64,000 nt of DNA from Prochlorococcus marinus XMU1408 (GCF_003208055.1 NZ_QJUE01000002.1:682001-746000); one strand, 5' to 3'; numbered from the stretch's first letter, positions 39,931-47,742 are shown. Numbers and translations are program-made. Notes: generated by a model from the sequence alone, not told the origin.

Positions 39931-40302
39931 AATATATACTTATTTGTTATTTTAATTTTATAGAATTAGATTTAAAATCTATTGGAATAAGAAATAATAA
40001 ATATTTTATTTACTAAATTGTATTCAAATACAGGTTCATAGCATTAAATATGATTATTTATTGAAAATGACTTATTACTTTAGAATTCAATCATTGTGGT
40101 CTATATTAAACAAGTTATATTTATAACAACTATAAGATTAGAAATAATTATCTATTTAAAATAAGATTTAAAGTTAATGGACTTTAGAACTATTTGATAT
40201 AATCTATCATCTCTTGATTTTTTGAGATCACTAATAAAATCAATACCTATAAGCACGATTGCATTAACTCTATATGTAAGATGGTTTTAATCAAATATAA
40301 CC
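39931..40302. other. Intergenic region without recognised gene
   Basis: About 370 bases, very AT-rich, between two plus-strand genes. I find no credible ORF above 20 codons and no clear terminator hairpin. It probably carries the promoter of the DCC gene. Confidence 0.4.
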
Positions 40303-40704
40303 ATGTCCGATAAAAACTTATTTATATATGACGGTGAATGTCCTTTTTGCAATCACTTTGCTCAATTACTTGAGTTAAAAAGCAGTCTGCCATCGTTAAA
40401 AGTTTTAGACGGTAGAGAAAATCTCGATAAATTAACGGAACTGTATAAGCAAGGATATGATTTGAATAATGGAGCAATCCTTATAAGTAACGGAGATATC
40501 AAACATGGTGCTGAGGCTATAAACTGGATTTGCTCTGAGCTTAAAGATCCCAGTGACTCATTATTAGAAGTACTGAGGATTATTTTTACATCTAACAAAA
40601 GGACTAAAATTTTATTCCCTTTTCTTTTATGGGCGAGAAGATTGTCATTGTCACTAAAAGGCAAAGTTTGGCAACCAGTTAGCGAAAGCAACCAATACTA
40701 TTGA
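40303..40704 (+). CDS. DCC family thiol-disulfide oxidoreductase-like protein
   Basis: A 133-residue protein of the DCC/DUF393 family. The signature YDGECPFCNHFAQLL at residues 9-23 has the C-x-x-C pair, and HGAEAINWICSELKD near 68-82 is the second conserved block. Relatives are predicted cytosolic disulfide oxidoreductases with a thioredoxin-like fold. The C-terminal part is hydrophobic (LFPFLLWARRLSLSL), perhaps membrane-associated. Substrate unknown. Confidence 0.8.
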   Translation: MSDKNLFIYDGECPFCNHFAQLLELKSSLPSLKVLDGRENLDKLTELYKQGYDLNNGAILISNGDIKHGAEAINWICSELKDPSDSLLEVLRIIFTSNKRTKILFPFLLWARRLSLSLKGKVWQPVSESNQYY

Positions 40705-41034
40705 ATTAATCTAATATTAAACCGTAACACCGTTAGCAATTCTTGAAATGGGATTTTAGTTTGAATGACAGGTAACCCAGACTAGAAATTTACTATATGT
40801 AATGGGGGAGAGAACTAGTGCTGTAGATTTTTAATATTCCAAAAACTTATTTTTTAGACACCAGTAAATCACTACTTATCCTGTTATCAAACTAAAAGTT
40901 AATTATTCAAAGAATACTATCTAAAAAATCCGCTAGTTACATCAAAAATTTGTAACAGCAGTGTATATGAGAATAAATCTTATAGTTTGAGCGAGTTTAA
41001 ATAGCTAAAATATAATTTAAATATCGGAAAAGAT
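40705..41034. other. Intergenic region without recognised gene
   Basis: About 330 bases between the DCC gene and a small membrane ORF. No ORF of note and no strong hairpin. A purine-rich TAATGGGGGAGAGAACTAG stretch at 40799 stands out against the AT-rich background but I cannot assign it. Confidence 0.4.
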
Positions 41035-41139
41035 ATGCTTTTAGAAATCCTAGGAAATAGCAGTTCATTGCTTGTTGTCCTTTTAATAGGTTTATCCATT
41101 TATTTCGGGATACAATCCAGGAGCAAAACAAAAAAATAA
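41035..41139 (+). CDS. Very small membrane peptide
   Basis: A 34-residue ORF with a hydrophobic core (SSLLVVLLIGLSIYFGI) and a basic tail (QSRSKTKK). The design resembles small picocyanobacterial thylakoid peptides. ATG at 41035. Chance ORF cannot be excluded. Confidence 0.5.
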   Translation: MLLEILGNSSSLLVVLLIGLSIYFGIQSRSKTKK

Positions 41140-41177
41140 TTTTAGGTATGGTAATCAATAAGTAAATATATTAAAAA

Positions 41178-41414
41178 TTAAAAATCATTCATATAGTTTT
41201 TTTTTAAATCCTCGAGAGTATCACCTTCTCCCTTCTCAACAGATGAAATGGGAATCCAACTCCAATCAACAAACAATGTAAGCATCACAGCAGTAAAAAT
41301 AGAAAGTGGCAAAACAAGCTCAATAAAAAAATGTCGAGTAAAAAAAACGATTAATTCCGAGGTATTAGTAACAAGCTCATCATATAGGGGATCAAACAAG
41401 AAATTAGGATTCAC
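41178..41414 (-). CDS. Small single-span membrane protein
   Basis: A 78-residue protein with one hydrophobic segment (FIELVLPLSIFTAVMLTLFVDW) in the middle, an N-terminal region with FFTRHFF and an acidic C-terminus (VEKGEGDTLEDLKKNYMNDF). No family recognised. Confidence 0.6.
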   Translation of the reverse strand: MNPNFLFDPLYDELVTNTSELIVFFTRHFFIELVLPLSIFTAVMLTLFVDWSWIPISSVEKGEGDTLEDLKKNYMNDF

Positions 41415-41876
41415 TCTACATAGAAAAATATAACAAAGTCAGATATTGAAATGTGAATATAAAAATACAAACGTAAATCAATAAAAGTACTTAACGTATC
41501 AATAAAATGAAGGGGCAGAAGGAAAGCGAGAAGCTTGACAACGATTTATCTAAAATGCTAACGATGAAGAAAAAGTAAGATCTAATTTATTGAGATGACA
41601 AGAAAATGACTGAAATTACAAAAAGATGATAGTTAAAAATCAATTGAAAGACTATGAGGACGCTATAAAAATCAATAATTTACTAATGAAATATGCATTT
41701 TTTTTAATAGGACACAAACAGGAAAACTAAAAAAAATGAAAGTCCTGCCTTTTTAAAAGGAATAAAGCTGAAGAGAAAAAACAATAAAAGATTTGAAAAG
41801 GATGCTGTAAATGTAGTCGAGTAAATAAAATATAGATGATTAAACAAGGCTATTTATCATGGATTATTTAGACAAT
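41415..41876. other. Intergenic region without recognised gene
   Basis: About 460 bases of purine-biased DNA upstream of the cyAbrB terminator. A 23-codon ORF at 41507-41578 (Lys/Glu-rich, no other support) is the only reading frame I considered. No repeat or hairpin identified. Confidence 0.4.
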
Positions 41877-41908
41877 AAAAAAGCCACGAAGCATATTTGC
41901 TTCGCGGC
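41877..41908 (-). terminator. Rho-independent terminator of the cyAbrB gene
   Basis: On the minus strand, GCCGCGAAGC and GCTTCGTGGC pair around a short AT loop (one G-T pair), followed by TTTTTTATTG. It lies 35 bases beyond the stop of the cyAbrB gene. This is one of the strongest terminators in the window. Confidence 0.9.
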
Positions 41909-41942
41909 CATATCTAAATGATTTAGAAGAACTTTTAAGCGA

Positions 41943-42299
41943 TTAACCGTCTCCTTCTGGAACCAAACGGAAACCTTTACGTCCCATCTTAATCTCAAAA
42001 TTATCACCTGGTTTGAGATCTAAAAGAGCTGTATAGGCCTTTCCTATCAATAGGTTTCCATTTCCTTGAACAGTAGCCACGTAACTAAGTTTTCTTCCTC
42101 CCTTACCAATACCACCAGCACTTTCAGCGGCTAGGTTTACACCTTTAGCCTCAAGAAGTGCTTCATAAAAAGCAGTATAGTTAAGACGCTCTCCGCCTCC
42201 TTTCTTAGTGGATACATATCCACAAGCTTTAACAAGATCAGATTTTGAGACATCTCCCAAGTCTTTGACCTTGGCTAATAAATCCTTACCAGTGAGCAT
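41943..42299 (-). CDS. AbrB family transcriptional regulator (cyAbrB)
   Basis: A 118-residue cyAbrB regulator. The N-terminal part (LTGKDLLAKVKDLG, SKSDLVKACGYVSTKKGGGERLNYTAFYEALLEAKGVNLA) is diagnostic of the cyanobacterial family, and the C-terminal swapped-hairpin DNA-binding half has KLSYVATVQGNGNLLIGKAY and LKPGDNFEIK. cyAbrB proteins influence nitrogen/carbon and stress genes in other cyanobacteria. The gene is monocistronic with a strong terminator. Confidence 0.92.
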   Translation of the reverse strand: MLTGKDLLAKVKDLGDVSKSDLVKACGYVSTKKGGGERLNYTAFYEALLEAKGVNLAAESAGGIGKGGRKLSYVATVQGNGNLLIGKAYTALLDLKPGDNFEIKMGRKGFRLVPEGDG

Positions 42300-42714
42300 G
42301 ATAAATAAATGGTTGTACTTATAATACTAACTTATAATTAACAAACTTACAATATTTATATTAGTCCAAGACATTAAAGCTAAAAGTTATGGGAACAGAA
42401 GCTACTAGATGAAACTCAGAAATTCAAGGTTATGTGGAAAATTATTCAGAGATCTGGGCATAGATTTATAGGAAAGGTCGTTTTTGGCAAACCTTAAGGT
42501 GAATGATTCAGCCAATCATTTATCTATTAGAAAACGCTCAATCGCCAGCAATAGCAAGAAAAAGTTTATAAAATAATAAAAGATCTGTAAATTTTAAAGA
42601 CAGCTATGAACTCACCGAATAACTACTCCTATAAATCCGTTCAGTTTATAAAGCTTTACCCTTGAATAATCGATAAGAAATGAATCAGAATAAAATTACT
42701 TATTACAACAAAAA
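42300..42714. other. Intergenic region without recognised gene
   Basis: About 415 bases upstream of cyAbrB and of the small ORF at 42715. No credible ORF. It probably contains the cyAbrB promoter, perhaps with a longer 5' leader, but no box is clear enough to assign. Confidence 0.4.
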
Positions 42715-42807
42715 ATGAATCTCTCTAAAATCCTAGCTTTTTTTATCGTATCTATATTCATCCTTTCAGCATTTGCTGGATTATTTGGAACTCTATTAAA
42801 TTCCTAG
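42715..42807 (+). CDS. Very small membrane peptide
   Basis: A 30-residue ORF with almost entirely hydrophobic content (ILAFFIVSIFILSAFAGLFGTLL). It could be a single-span peptide or a chance ORF in an otherwise empty region. ATG at 42715. Confidence 0.35.
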   Translation: MNLSKILAFFIVSIFILSAFAGLFGTLLNS

Positions 42808-43355
42808 TATCAAAAAGAAAAAATAACTTTCAACCATTCCTTGAGATTTATTATTTTCCTTAAATCTGACTAAGTACTCAAGAACATAATATTTTAAACA
42901 TACTAGGAGGTGAAATCATCTGATTATAAAAGGCAAGCCTTTTAGATATATTCATCTTGATTATGGTTTAAAAGAGATCACCATTACATATCATCACAGA
43001 TAAAACATCCTACTTTGATCATTCATAATCAAAATAGCTTTGCTTATCTCAATGTCTTAGATTTTTTAAAAGTAAGGATTGAAGCTAAAAGCTAGCTTAG
43101 GCAGAGAAAATAATTGGAAATATGTATTAATAGAAAATGGATATAGTCCAAAACATTTCGTGAGAGAACAAATCATTATCAAGCTAATATCGCTTTTCCA
43201 TATAGGCGGTCAATTGTTATGGAGAGATGACCTTTAATACCACTTACAAATACAAAAACTTGTAATTAAATTGCGCCTGAATGATTACTGAAGCTTGATT
43301 AAATTGAATGAGTACAAATTAATATTGACTCAAATGCGAAATTTTAAATTTTAAA
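42808..43355. other. Intergenic region without recognised gene
   Basis: About 550 bases with no ORF that I can support on either strand. Short AT-rich stretches may be remnants of older genes, but I could not align them to anything. Confidence 0.4.
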
Positions 43356-43523
43356 TCAGTTCCACTTGCCAATTGCAAATTCAAGAAACCGATCCACATC
43401 AGCGTCAGGACAACCTGTACTACTTTTAAGCTCCTTGCATGCTTCCGAAATTTTTGTAAAGCAATCTTTGACATCCACATTTTTTTCTATTGCTTCAAAC
43501 ATTTGCTTATCAGTAAATGCCAT
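43356..43523 (-). CDS. Small protein of the LKEDTxC family (member 3)
   Basis: A 55-residue soluble protein: MAFTDKQMFEAIEKNVDVKDCF, then CKELKSSTGC, P-D-A-D and a C-terminal helix ending AIGKWN. The C-x(8)-C spacing and the following helix align with the members at 26134-26304 and 32210-32392. It is longest conserved around the cysteines. Function unknown. Confidence 0.65.
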   Translation of the reverse strand: MAFTDKQMFEAIEKNVDVKDCFTKISEACKELKSSTGCPDADVDRFLEFAIGKWN

Positions 43524-43644
43524 ATTAAGAAGATCATTATTTAAATAATATTTTCAATCAACTGTTTTGGCAATATTCATAAAAAAAAACAGAATAGGGA
43601 TAGTTAAGAAAGAATTGAAATAGCAAGAAAAAGCACTAACAATC

Positions 43645-44247
43645 TCATCGGGTTAATGCTAATGCCCAATTTGGGGAGGAGGAACTGACACCTAAAATAT
43701 TCTTTATCGAAGAAGAATTGCATTTAGCTACAATTCCGTTAGTAGGGAAATTTGAAAACAATTCCCTATTTATCCATTGAGAATGCCACCTTTTGACTTG
43801 TTTAGGATCATCAGTTCTTAGTGTAATAGGAACCTCAAATCCCCAATTCTGAAGTTGAGTCAAATCTGACAACTCATCACCATCGGAACAAAATATCTGC
43901 AAAGCTAAAAATAAAAGTTGATGCTGAGTATCATGCGTCTGATTTGAATTCGATAGCAATTGCTCTCGTAAATATTTGGAATTAGAAGTTGGAGAATATA
44001 AAATCCCCTCTAGCTCTACTTCAACTTTTAAAGAATCATCAATAGTCAATGGAATAGTATTGATAGTCCTTATATTTTCGATAATTTCTGTATTCTCGCG
44101 TGAATATGCATCTACTAATTGCCCATATTTATATCTCAAAGCTATTGCACACCCTTCAATTTTTGGTTGAACAACCATAGTTGTACCCTCTGGAAGTTTT
44201 GACCACCAGTTTGAAAAACAATCCTTATCGAGTCCGAGTAATCTCAT
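43645..44247 (-). CDS. LigA adenylation-domain-like protein, stand-alone (paralog A)
   Basis: A 200-residue protein resembling the nucleotidyltransferase domain of NAD+-dependent DNA ligase. The motif I region is QPKIEGCAIALRY (residues 27-39), with the lysine that is adenylated in ligases. IIENIRTINTIPL, then LEGILYSP at the motif III position (the usual RGE glutamate replaced), NWGFEVP near 127, and FPTNGIVAKCNS near 164 (motif IV D to N, Lys kept). The NMN-binding Ia, OB, zinc, HhH and BRCT domains are all missing. A paralog lies at 48726-49412. Confidence 0.75.
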   Translation of the reverse strand: MRLLGLDKDCFSNWWSKLPEGTTMVVQPKIEGCAIALRYKYGQLVDAYSRENTEIIENIRTINTIPLTIDDSLKVEVELEGILYSPTSNSKYLREQLLSNSNQTHDTQHQLLFLALQIFCSDGDELSDLTQLQNWGFEVPITLRTDDPKQVKRWHSQWINRELFSNFPTNGIVAKCNSSSIKNILGVSSSSPNWALALTR

Positions 44248-44626
44248 ATGTATATCATTACGAACAGGAAGAGCTAAGTAGCTTCAATAACTTTTTTTCT
44301 TAAGGAATCAAAAACAAATAAAAAATTAGAGAAGCAATTGATTAAAGAAAAACTAGGAAAATCAATTTTACTTCTGACAGTTTTAAGGAATTTTAAAAGA
44401 AAAATTCAATTTAAAAATAATAAATTCGGTTAGTATTATGAGAAAGGTTCATGAGTTATGTACTAACACTAATATTTATATATGTAAAATTAGTTAATAT
44501 CTAAAGTTTTACGATATTTTATTGAGAATATCAGTCACTAAATAAGTCGTTATTCACAAGATCCAGTATTTATTCTCATGTCTACAACGATTAGATATAA
44601 TAGTTTATGTAGGCATTAGGGATTAT
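44248..44626. other. Intergenic region without recognised gene
   Basis: About 380 bases of AT-rich DNA separating divergent genes. It should contain the promoters of the LigA-like gene and of the tandem pair at 44627. No ORF or strong hairpin is evident. Confidence 0.4.
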
Positions 44627-44878
44627 ATGACAATACTAGAGAAATATCCTGAAGATATTCCATGGGATTTGAATATAAACCATAGTAACTACAAAACGAT
44701 TCGATGGATGCTAACAAAATCAGATAACGTTTATACATTTACTAGAAGTCGTTTAAACGATAAATATGTATATATCCAAAAGAATGATGGAAAAAGGGAG
44801 GCCTTTAAAGAATATGAAGCAAGATTTACATATCAAAGATTGTTTGACGAAGGATATTCTTTAGCCGCCGTTTCCTGA
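44627..44878 (+). CDS. Hypothetical protein, tandem paralog 1 (PWDL type)
   Basis: An 83-residue soluble protein. It begins EKYPEDIPWDLN, has two strands (TIRWMLT, KYVYIQKNDGK), and ends EYEARFTYQRLFDEGYSL. The next gene shares EKYPE-x-x-PWDL, the strand pair and the A-R-[FL]-T-Y-Q-x-L ending, so these two arose by tandem duplication. Function unknown. Confidence 0.7.
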   Translation: MTILEKYPEDIPWDLNINHSNYKTIRWMLTKSDNVYTFTRSRLNDKYVYIQKNDGKREAFKEYEARFTYQRLFDEGYSLAAVS

Positions 44879-44943
44879 TTAAAGAATAATTCTTGACGTT
44901 GAAGATCATAAGTGTAGGCTAAAGATATAGTCACTTTCAATAC

Positions 44944-45198
44944 ATGCCAAGGGTTAAAAGAGAGAAGTATCCAGAGAAGGCTCCATGGGATTTAGGACCA
45001 TTATCCGAACATAAATCTCTAGATTGTTGGAGACTGGTAAGAGGATCTGAAATTGTTATCTTTGCGAGAAAAGGTGAAGACAACCACTATTTCATTATGC
45101 AAAGAGACGATAAAGAGCCAATTGAGATTCTTGCATTTCAAGCAAGACTCACATACCAACAACTATTAGATAAAGGATTCAAACTTGAAGTTTCATAA
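44944..45198 (+). CDS. Hypothetical protein, tandem paralog 2 (PWDL type)
   Basis: An 84-residue soluble protein beginning with a basic leader (MPRVKR) then EKYPEKAPWDLG, with CWRLVRGSEIVIFAR, HYFIMQRDDKEP and FQARLTYQQLLDKGFKL. It is a diverged copy of the gene 65 bases upstream. Between the copies the central strands have changed but the PWDL start and the Y-Q-x-L end are retained, suggesting those are functional. Confidence 0.7.
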   Translation: MPRVKREKYPEKAPWDLGPLSEHKSLDCWRLVRGSEIVIFARKGEDNHYFIMQRDDKEPIEILAFQARLTYQQLLDKGFKLEVS

Positions 45199-45234
45199 AT
45201 ATTTTAAAAATAATTCAGTTCTTATAAAAATATT

Positions 45235-45456
45235 ATGACTGAATTAGAAGAACTAGAAGACATAGTTGGTTCTTTAGAAAAGATAGAACCATTTGGCATA
45301 GAACCTGATTTCAGCTCACTGGGTTTAGAACCAGCAGATGTCTTAGGATTTAAAACAGAAGATGAGCTGGAACAAGCTATTGAACTTCTCACAATAGAAC
45401 TAAATCAGAGTCAATTTTGCTCTATAGATTCAAACAACCAAAAGAAGGCAGCATAA
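45235..45456 (+). CDS. Hypothetical small acidic protein
   Basis: A 73-residue strongly acidic protein (MTELEELEDIVGSLEKIEPFGIEPDFSSLGLEP), with a C-terminal helix and one cysteine. It follows the tandem pair by 36 bases in the same direction. No family recognised. Confidence 0.6.
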   Translation: MTELEELEDIVGSLEKIEPFGIEPDFSSLGLEPADVLGFKTEDELEQAIELLTIELNQSQFCSIDSNNQKKAA

Positions 45457-45534
45457 TTTATTTAATATTATTTACTCAAAACTATGGTTTAAAAAAAAAC
45501 TTATACTAAATATTAATAACAGGTTTATAACATT

Positions 45535-45723
45535 CTAAGGCTCTACCTTCTCTACAAATCCGGGTTCTGGATTAATCACCGGCTCGGACCAAATAGTCCA
45601 TAAGAAAAGAATCGTTAAAGGACAAAACATCATACCAAACAAGGGTGATAGATATTTAATCCATTGAATTTTTGTCGGAATCACTAATAAAAACAATTGA
45701 ATTTTAAATTCGATAATTAACAA
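45535..45723 (-). CDS. Small single-span membrane protein
   Basis: A 62-residue protein with a hydrophobic segment (YLSPLFGMMFCPLTILFLWTIW) and a polar C-terminal tail with proline-rich VINPEPGFVEKVEP. Its N-terminal 20 residues are also hydrophobic and may not be real coding sequence. No family recognised. Confidence 0.45.
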   Translation of the reverse strand: MLIIEFKIQLFLLVIPTKIQWIKYLSPLFGMMFCPLTILFLWTIWSEPVINPEPGFVEKVEP

Positions 45724-45856
45724 GATGTTAATTAAGAATTTATAAATTATTCACAACTGATGGTAAATAATTTATAAATTCAAGTTTAGTAAAAAATGCT
45801 GATTGTAAAACTGTATATATTAATACATAATTATCATTCTTGATCAAGGACTACTT

Positions 45857-46015
45857 ATGAATAAAATTGAAGACCTTAAAGAAGAGGAAAAAAGGGACGC
45901 AATCGACACGTACTTCGAATGTGTTACTGCTTGCTCATTAGATGAAGAGACAATTGAATGTACAACAAAATGTGTTGAGGTTCATTTAAAAGGTGAAGAT
46001 GTAAAAGTAATCTAA
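45857..46015 (+). CDS. Small twin CX3C protein
   Basis: A 52-residue acidic protein with two CX3C motifs, C-V-T-A-C and C-T-T-K-C, separated by 8 residues (ECVTACSLDEETIECTTKC). Twin CX3C arrays bind metal or form two disulfides, as in small Tim chaperones, though the spacing here is shorter and no relation is implied. It is one of the few tiny ORFs here with a clear structural signature. Confidence 0.65.
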   Translation: MNKIEDLKEEEKRDAIDTYFECVTACSLDEETIECTTKCVEVHLKGEDVKVI

Positions 46016-46131
46016 TTTTGATTTTTTTGTAGCTTTATAAAACATTGCTTGCATAAAATTAAACCTTTTCTCCTCCAGTATGATTCAAAAAAACTTTGTT
46101 TACATAGTTGACAATTAAATGTAGTTTGCAT
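46012..46131 (-). CDS. Very small zinc-ribbon-like protein
   Basis: A 39-residue protein on the opposite strand: CQLC near residue 7 and CKQC near 27 form a classic four-cysteine zinc ribbon or treble-clef set. It overlaps the last 4 bases of the twin CX3C gene. Such mini zinc proteins occur in cyanobacteria; a nucleic-acid role is possible but unproven. Confidence 0.6.
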   Translation of the reverse strand: MQTTFNCQLCKQSFFESYWRRKGLILCKQCFIKLQKNQN

Positions 46132-46153
46132 TGTCGATATTTATCAACTAATT

Positions 46154-46264
46154 TTAAGCCCAGTCAGTATCTTCTAGAAGACATGAATATTCTGAGATGT
46201 CAAAAAAAGTGTCTTCATTAAGAAGATCGTCTACTTCTGCGCGAAGCCAATAACTTAAAGCCAT
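46154..46264 (-). CDS. Very small acidic peptide
   Basis: A 36-residue ORF, MALSYWLRAEVDDLLNEDTF then ISEYSCLLEDTDWA. It lies at the downstream end of the HLIP cluster, 17 bases beyond the last hli stop in the same direction, so it may be co-transcribed. No motif recognised. Confidence 0.45.
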   Translation of the reverse strand: MALSYWLRAEVDDLLNEDTFFDISEYSCLLEDTDWA

Positions 46265-46281
46265 TTGATTAAAAAATTGTT

Positions 46282-46401
46282 TTAAATAAAGCCAGGAATA
46301 ATCCAGCCAGTAAATCCATAGTTAATAACAGCAGCTAATAAACCCATCATCGCGAGACGACCGTTCATCAATTCAGCTGTCTTCCAGTAATTGTTTTCCA
46401 T
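46282..46401 (-). CDS. hli: High-light-inducible protein (HLIP), cluster gene 6
   Basis: A 39-residue HLIP. The chlorophyll-binding motif is in AELMNGRLAMMGLL (E-x-x-N-G-R-x-A-M-x-G), followed by a hydrophobic span ending in the family's GWIIPGF. HLIPs are one-helix relatives of plant light-harvesting proteins that bind chlorophyll and carotenoid and protect photosystems. It is the last of six consecutive minus-strand hli genes. Confidence 0.88.
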   Translation of the reverse strand: MENNYWKTAELMNGRLAMMGLLAAVINYGFTGWIIPGFI

Positions 46402-46547
46402 CAAACAAATCCTGGAATAATTTGACCGGTAGTAAAATACGCGCCCATGAGAGCTGTGCATCCGAATAATGCTGCGTATCCATTCAACTTTTCAGCGATG
46501 ACTTTTTCCGGGTCTATTTTTTGTAAGTTGATAATCTCATTTGTCAT
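46401..46547 (-). CDS. hli: High-light-inducible protein (HLIP), cluster gene 5
   Basis: A 48-residue HLIP starting MTNEIINLQKIDPEK. The motif is AEKLNGYAALFGC, with the usual NGR arginine replaced by tyrosine, and the end TTGQIIPGFV is typical. A longer reading frame upstream is the antisense shadow of the previous gene. Its stop overlaps the next hli start. Confidence 0.85.
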   Translation of the reverse strand: MTNEIINLQKIDPEKVIAEKLNGYAALFGCTALMGAYFTTGQIIPGFV

Positions 46548-46693
46548 TAGACAATTCCAGGAATGATCTGACCTGTTGTTAGGTAAGCACCTATCAAGGC
46601 CCAGCATCCAATAAATGCTGCATATCCGTTGAGTCTTTCAGCAATAATTTTGCCTTCTTCAACTCTTACTGCTTGCTTAGTTTGTTTTTTCAT
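46547..46693 (-). CDS. hli: High-light-inducible protein (HLIP), cluster gene 4
   Basis: A 48-residue HLIP. It begins MKKQTKQAVRVEEGK, has the motif AERLNGYAAFIGC (again NGY in place of NGR) and ends TTGQIIPGIV. It is similar to the next gene in the cluster (46401-46547), probably by tandem duplication. Confidence 0.85.
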   Translation of the reverse strand: MKKQTKQAVRVEEGKIIAERLNGYAAFIGCWALIGAYLTTGQIIPGIV

Positions 46694-46812
46694 TAAACGA
46701 CACCAGGAATAAGTTGACCAGTAGTTAGATAGATACCTGTTAGAAGAACGAAAGCCATCATGGCAGGTCTGCCAATGCTTCGTTCTAATATTGTTTTGTT
46801 AGATGGTTGCAT
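46693..46812 (-). CDS. hli: High-light-inducible protein (HLIP), cluster gene 3
   Basis: A 39-residue HLIP variant: LERSIGRPAMMAFVLL gives E-x-x-x-G-R-x-A-M, with the Asn that helps bind chlorophyll replaced by Ile. The end TTGQLIPGVV is canonical. Loss of the Asn could change chlorophyll binding. Confidence 0.8.
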   Translation of the reverse strand: MQPSNKTILERSIGRPAMMAFVLLTGIYLTTGQLIPGVV

Positions 46813-46823
46813 GGTTAAGTTAT

Positions 46824-47027
46824 TTAGAAAATTCCAGGAATGATTTGACCGGTTGAGACGTATGCGCCTAAAAGGCTAATCATGCCAACCATGGCCCATC
46901 GACCATTTGTCTTTTCGGCTTCCTTGGGGTAATTGGTATAGTTCTCTACCAATTGAGGTGGAGTTTCGCGAGCAAATATATTTTGCTTGCCATACTCTGT
47001 AATTACTTGAGATGTAGAAGAGGACAT
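46824..47027 (-). CDS. hli: High-light-inducible protein (HLIP), cluster gene 2
   Basis: A 67-residue HLIP starting MSSSTSQVITEYGKQN. After a polar extension, AEKTNGRWAMVGMISLL carries the full motif and TGQIIPGIF ends it. A nearly identical design appears at 56436-56732, so the two are paralogs. Start set at the ATG at 47027, within the longer open frame. Confidence 0.87.
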   Translation of the reverse strand: MSSSTSQVITEYGKQNIFARETPPQLVENYTNYPKEAEKTNGRWAMVGMISLLGAYVSTGQIIPGIF

Positions 47028-47038
47028 TGCTGAAAAAC

Positions 47039-47146
47039 TTAAAAAATGCCAGGAATGATTTGACCTGTTGTCGCATACGCACCGAAGGCTGCAACAAAGC
47101 CAAGCATCGCTGCCCATCCGTTAAACTTTTCTGCTTCAGGAGTCAT
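47039..47146 (-). CDS. hli: High-light-inducible protein (HLIP), cluster gene 1
   Basis: A 35-residue minimal HLIP: MTPEAEKFNGWAAMLGFVAAF with the chlorophyll motif E-x-x-N-G-W, and TTGQIIPGIF at the end. Its counterpart is at 56741-56848. It is the first gene of the six-gene cluster, with candidate RpaB sites just upstream. Confidence 0.87.
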   Translation of the reverse strand: MTPEAEKFNGWAAMLGFVAAFGAYATTGQIIPGIF

Positions 47147-47160
47147 AATAAAAAAATATT

Positions 47161-47199
47161 TATGTAAATAAATGTAACACTATTGTTAACCAATGTAAA
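47161..47199 (-). promoter_or_regulatory. Candidate HLR1 (RpaB-binding) sites before the six-gene hli cluster
   Basis: On the minus strand, upstream of the hli start at 47146, GTTACATTTATTTACATA (47161-47178) fits the HLR1 consensus (G/T)TTACA(T/A)(T/A)NN(G/T)TTACA(T/A)(T/A) at every position. A second near-match, TTTACATTGGTTAACAAT, lies at 47182-47199. HLR1 is bound by RpaB and controls high-light genes in other cyanobacteria. Confidence 0.6.
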
Positions 47200-47385
47200 G
47201 GTCGATCTGTACGGCTTGCCTCATCAATCGATCATTCAGAATCAAATAATACAAAAAGGCTTTTAATTGCAAAGAGTTATAGCTCAAGAAAACAATGTAT
47301 AGAGCTTTAAGAACTAAATATAAAAAAACATTAGAATAAAAAAGGTGTGACACCTATTTATAATTTTCTCTTGGTAGCTTCGATT

Positions 47386-47673
47386 TTATTTGTAAAAGAA
47401 TTCTATTTCTTTCGGTCTTAATCCATCCCAACCAGCATTAAGTAAACGTGTATTGAGAGTTTCTTGATCTAAATGTTTAGACCCGGTTTTAACAATTCGG
47501 TTACGCATCGATTTCTTAACTCCAGTCCTTTTTCGTGCATTTTCTTTATCCATTACTTCTTTATAAAGAAATAGCATTTCTGAAGGGATTGGACTTCCGT
47601 CAAGATCAAAACCAGCTTCAATAGCCTTATCAATTGCATCAGGGCCAGAAAAATCCACATTAAATATGAGCAC
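47386..47673 (-). CDS. Hypothetical soluble protein
   Basis: A 95-residue soluble protein: an N-terminal strand (MLIFNVDFSGPDAIDKAIEAGFDLDG), a helix, a basic stretch (ARKRTGVKKSMRNRIVKTGSK) and a C-terminal helix ending RPKEIEFFYK. It appears to be a picocyanobacterial family but I cannot name it. Confidence 0.65.
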   Translation of the reverse strand: MLIFNVDFSGPDAIDKAIEAGFDLDGSPIPSEMLFLYKEVMDKENARKRTGVKKSMRNRIVKTGSKHLDQETLNTRLLNAGWDGLRPKEIEFFYK

Positions 47674-47742
47674 TATATCTATTGTCCTATCTAATCAGCT
47701 CTATATTGAAATTTGAAGTCAAAAATAATGAAAGAGAGTCTT

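Noticed and set aside
40362-40691. 109-residue minus-strand frame across the DCC gene
   Set aside because: Entirely antisense to a recognised protein and Ser/Leu-rich like other shadows.
40705-41034. tRNA or known Yfr RNA in the gap after the DCC gene
   Set aside because: No cloverleaf arms and no Yfr1-like CTCCTCACAC core found.
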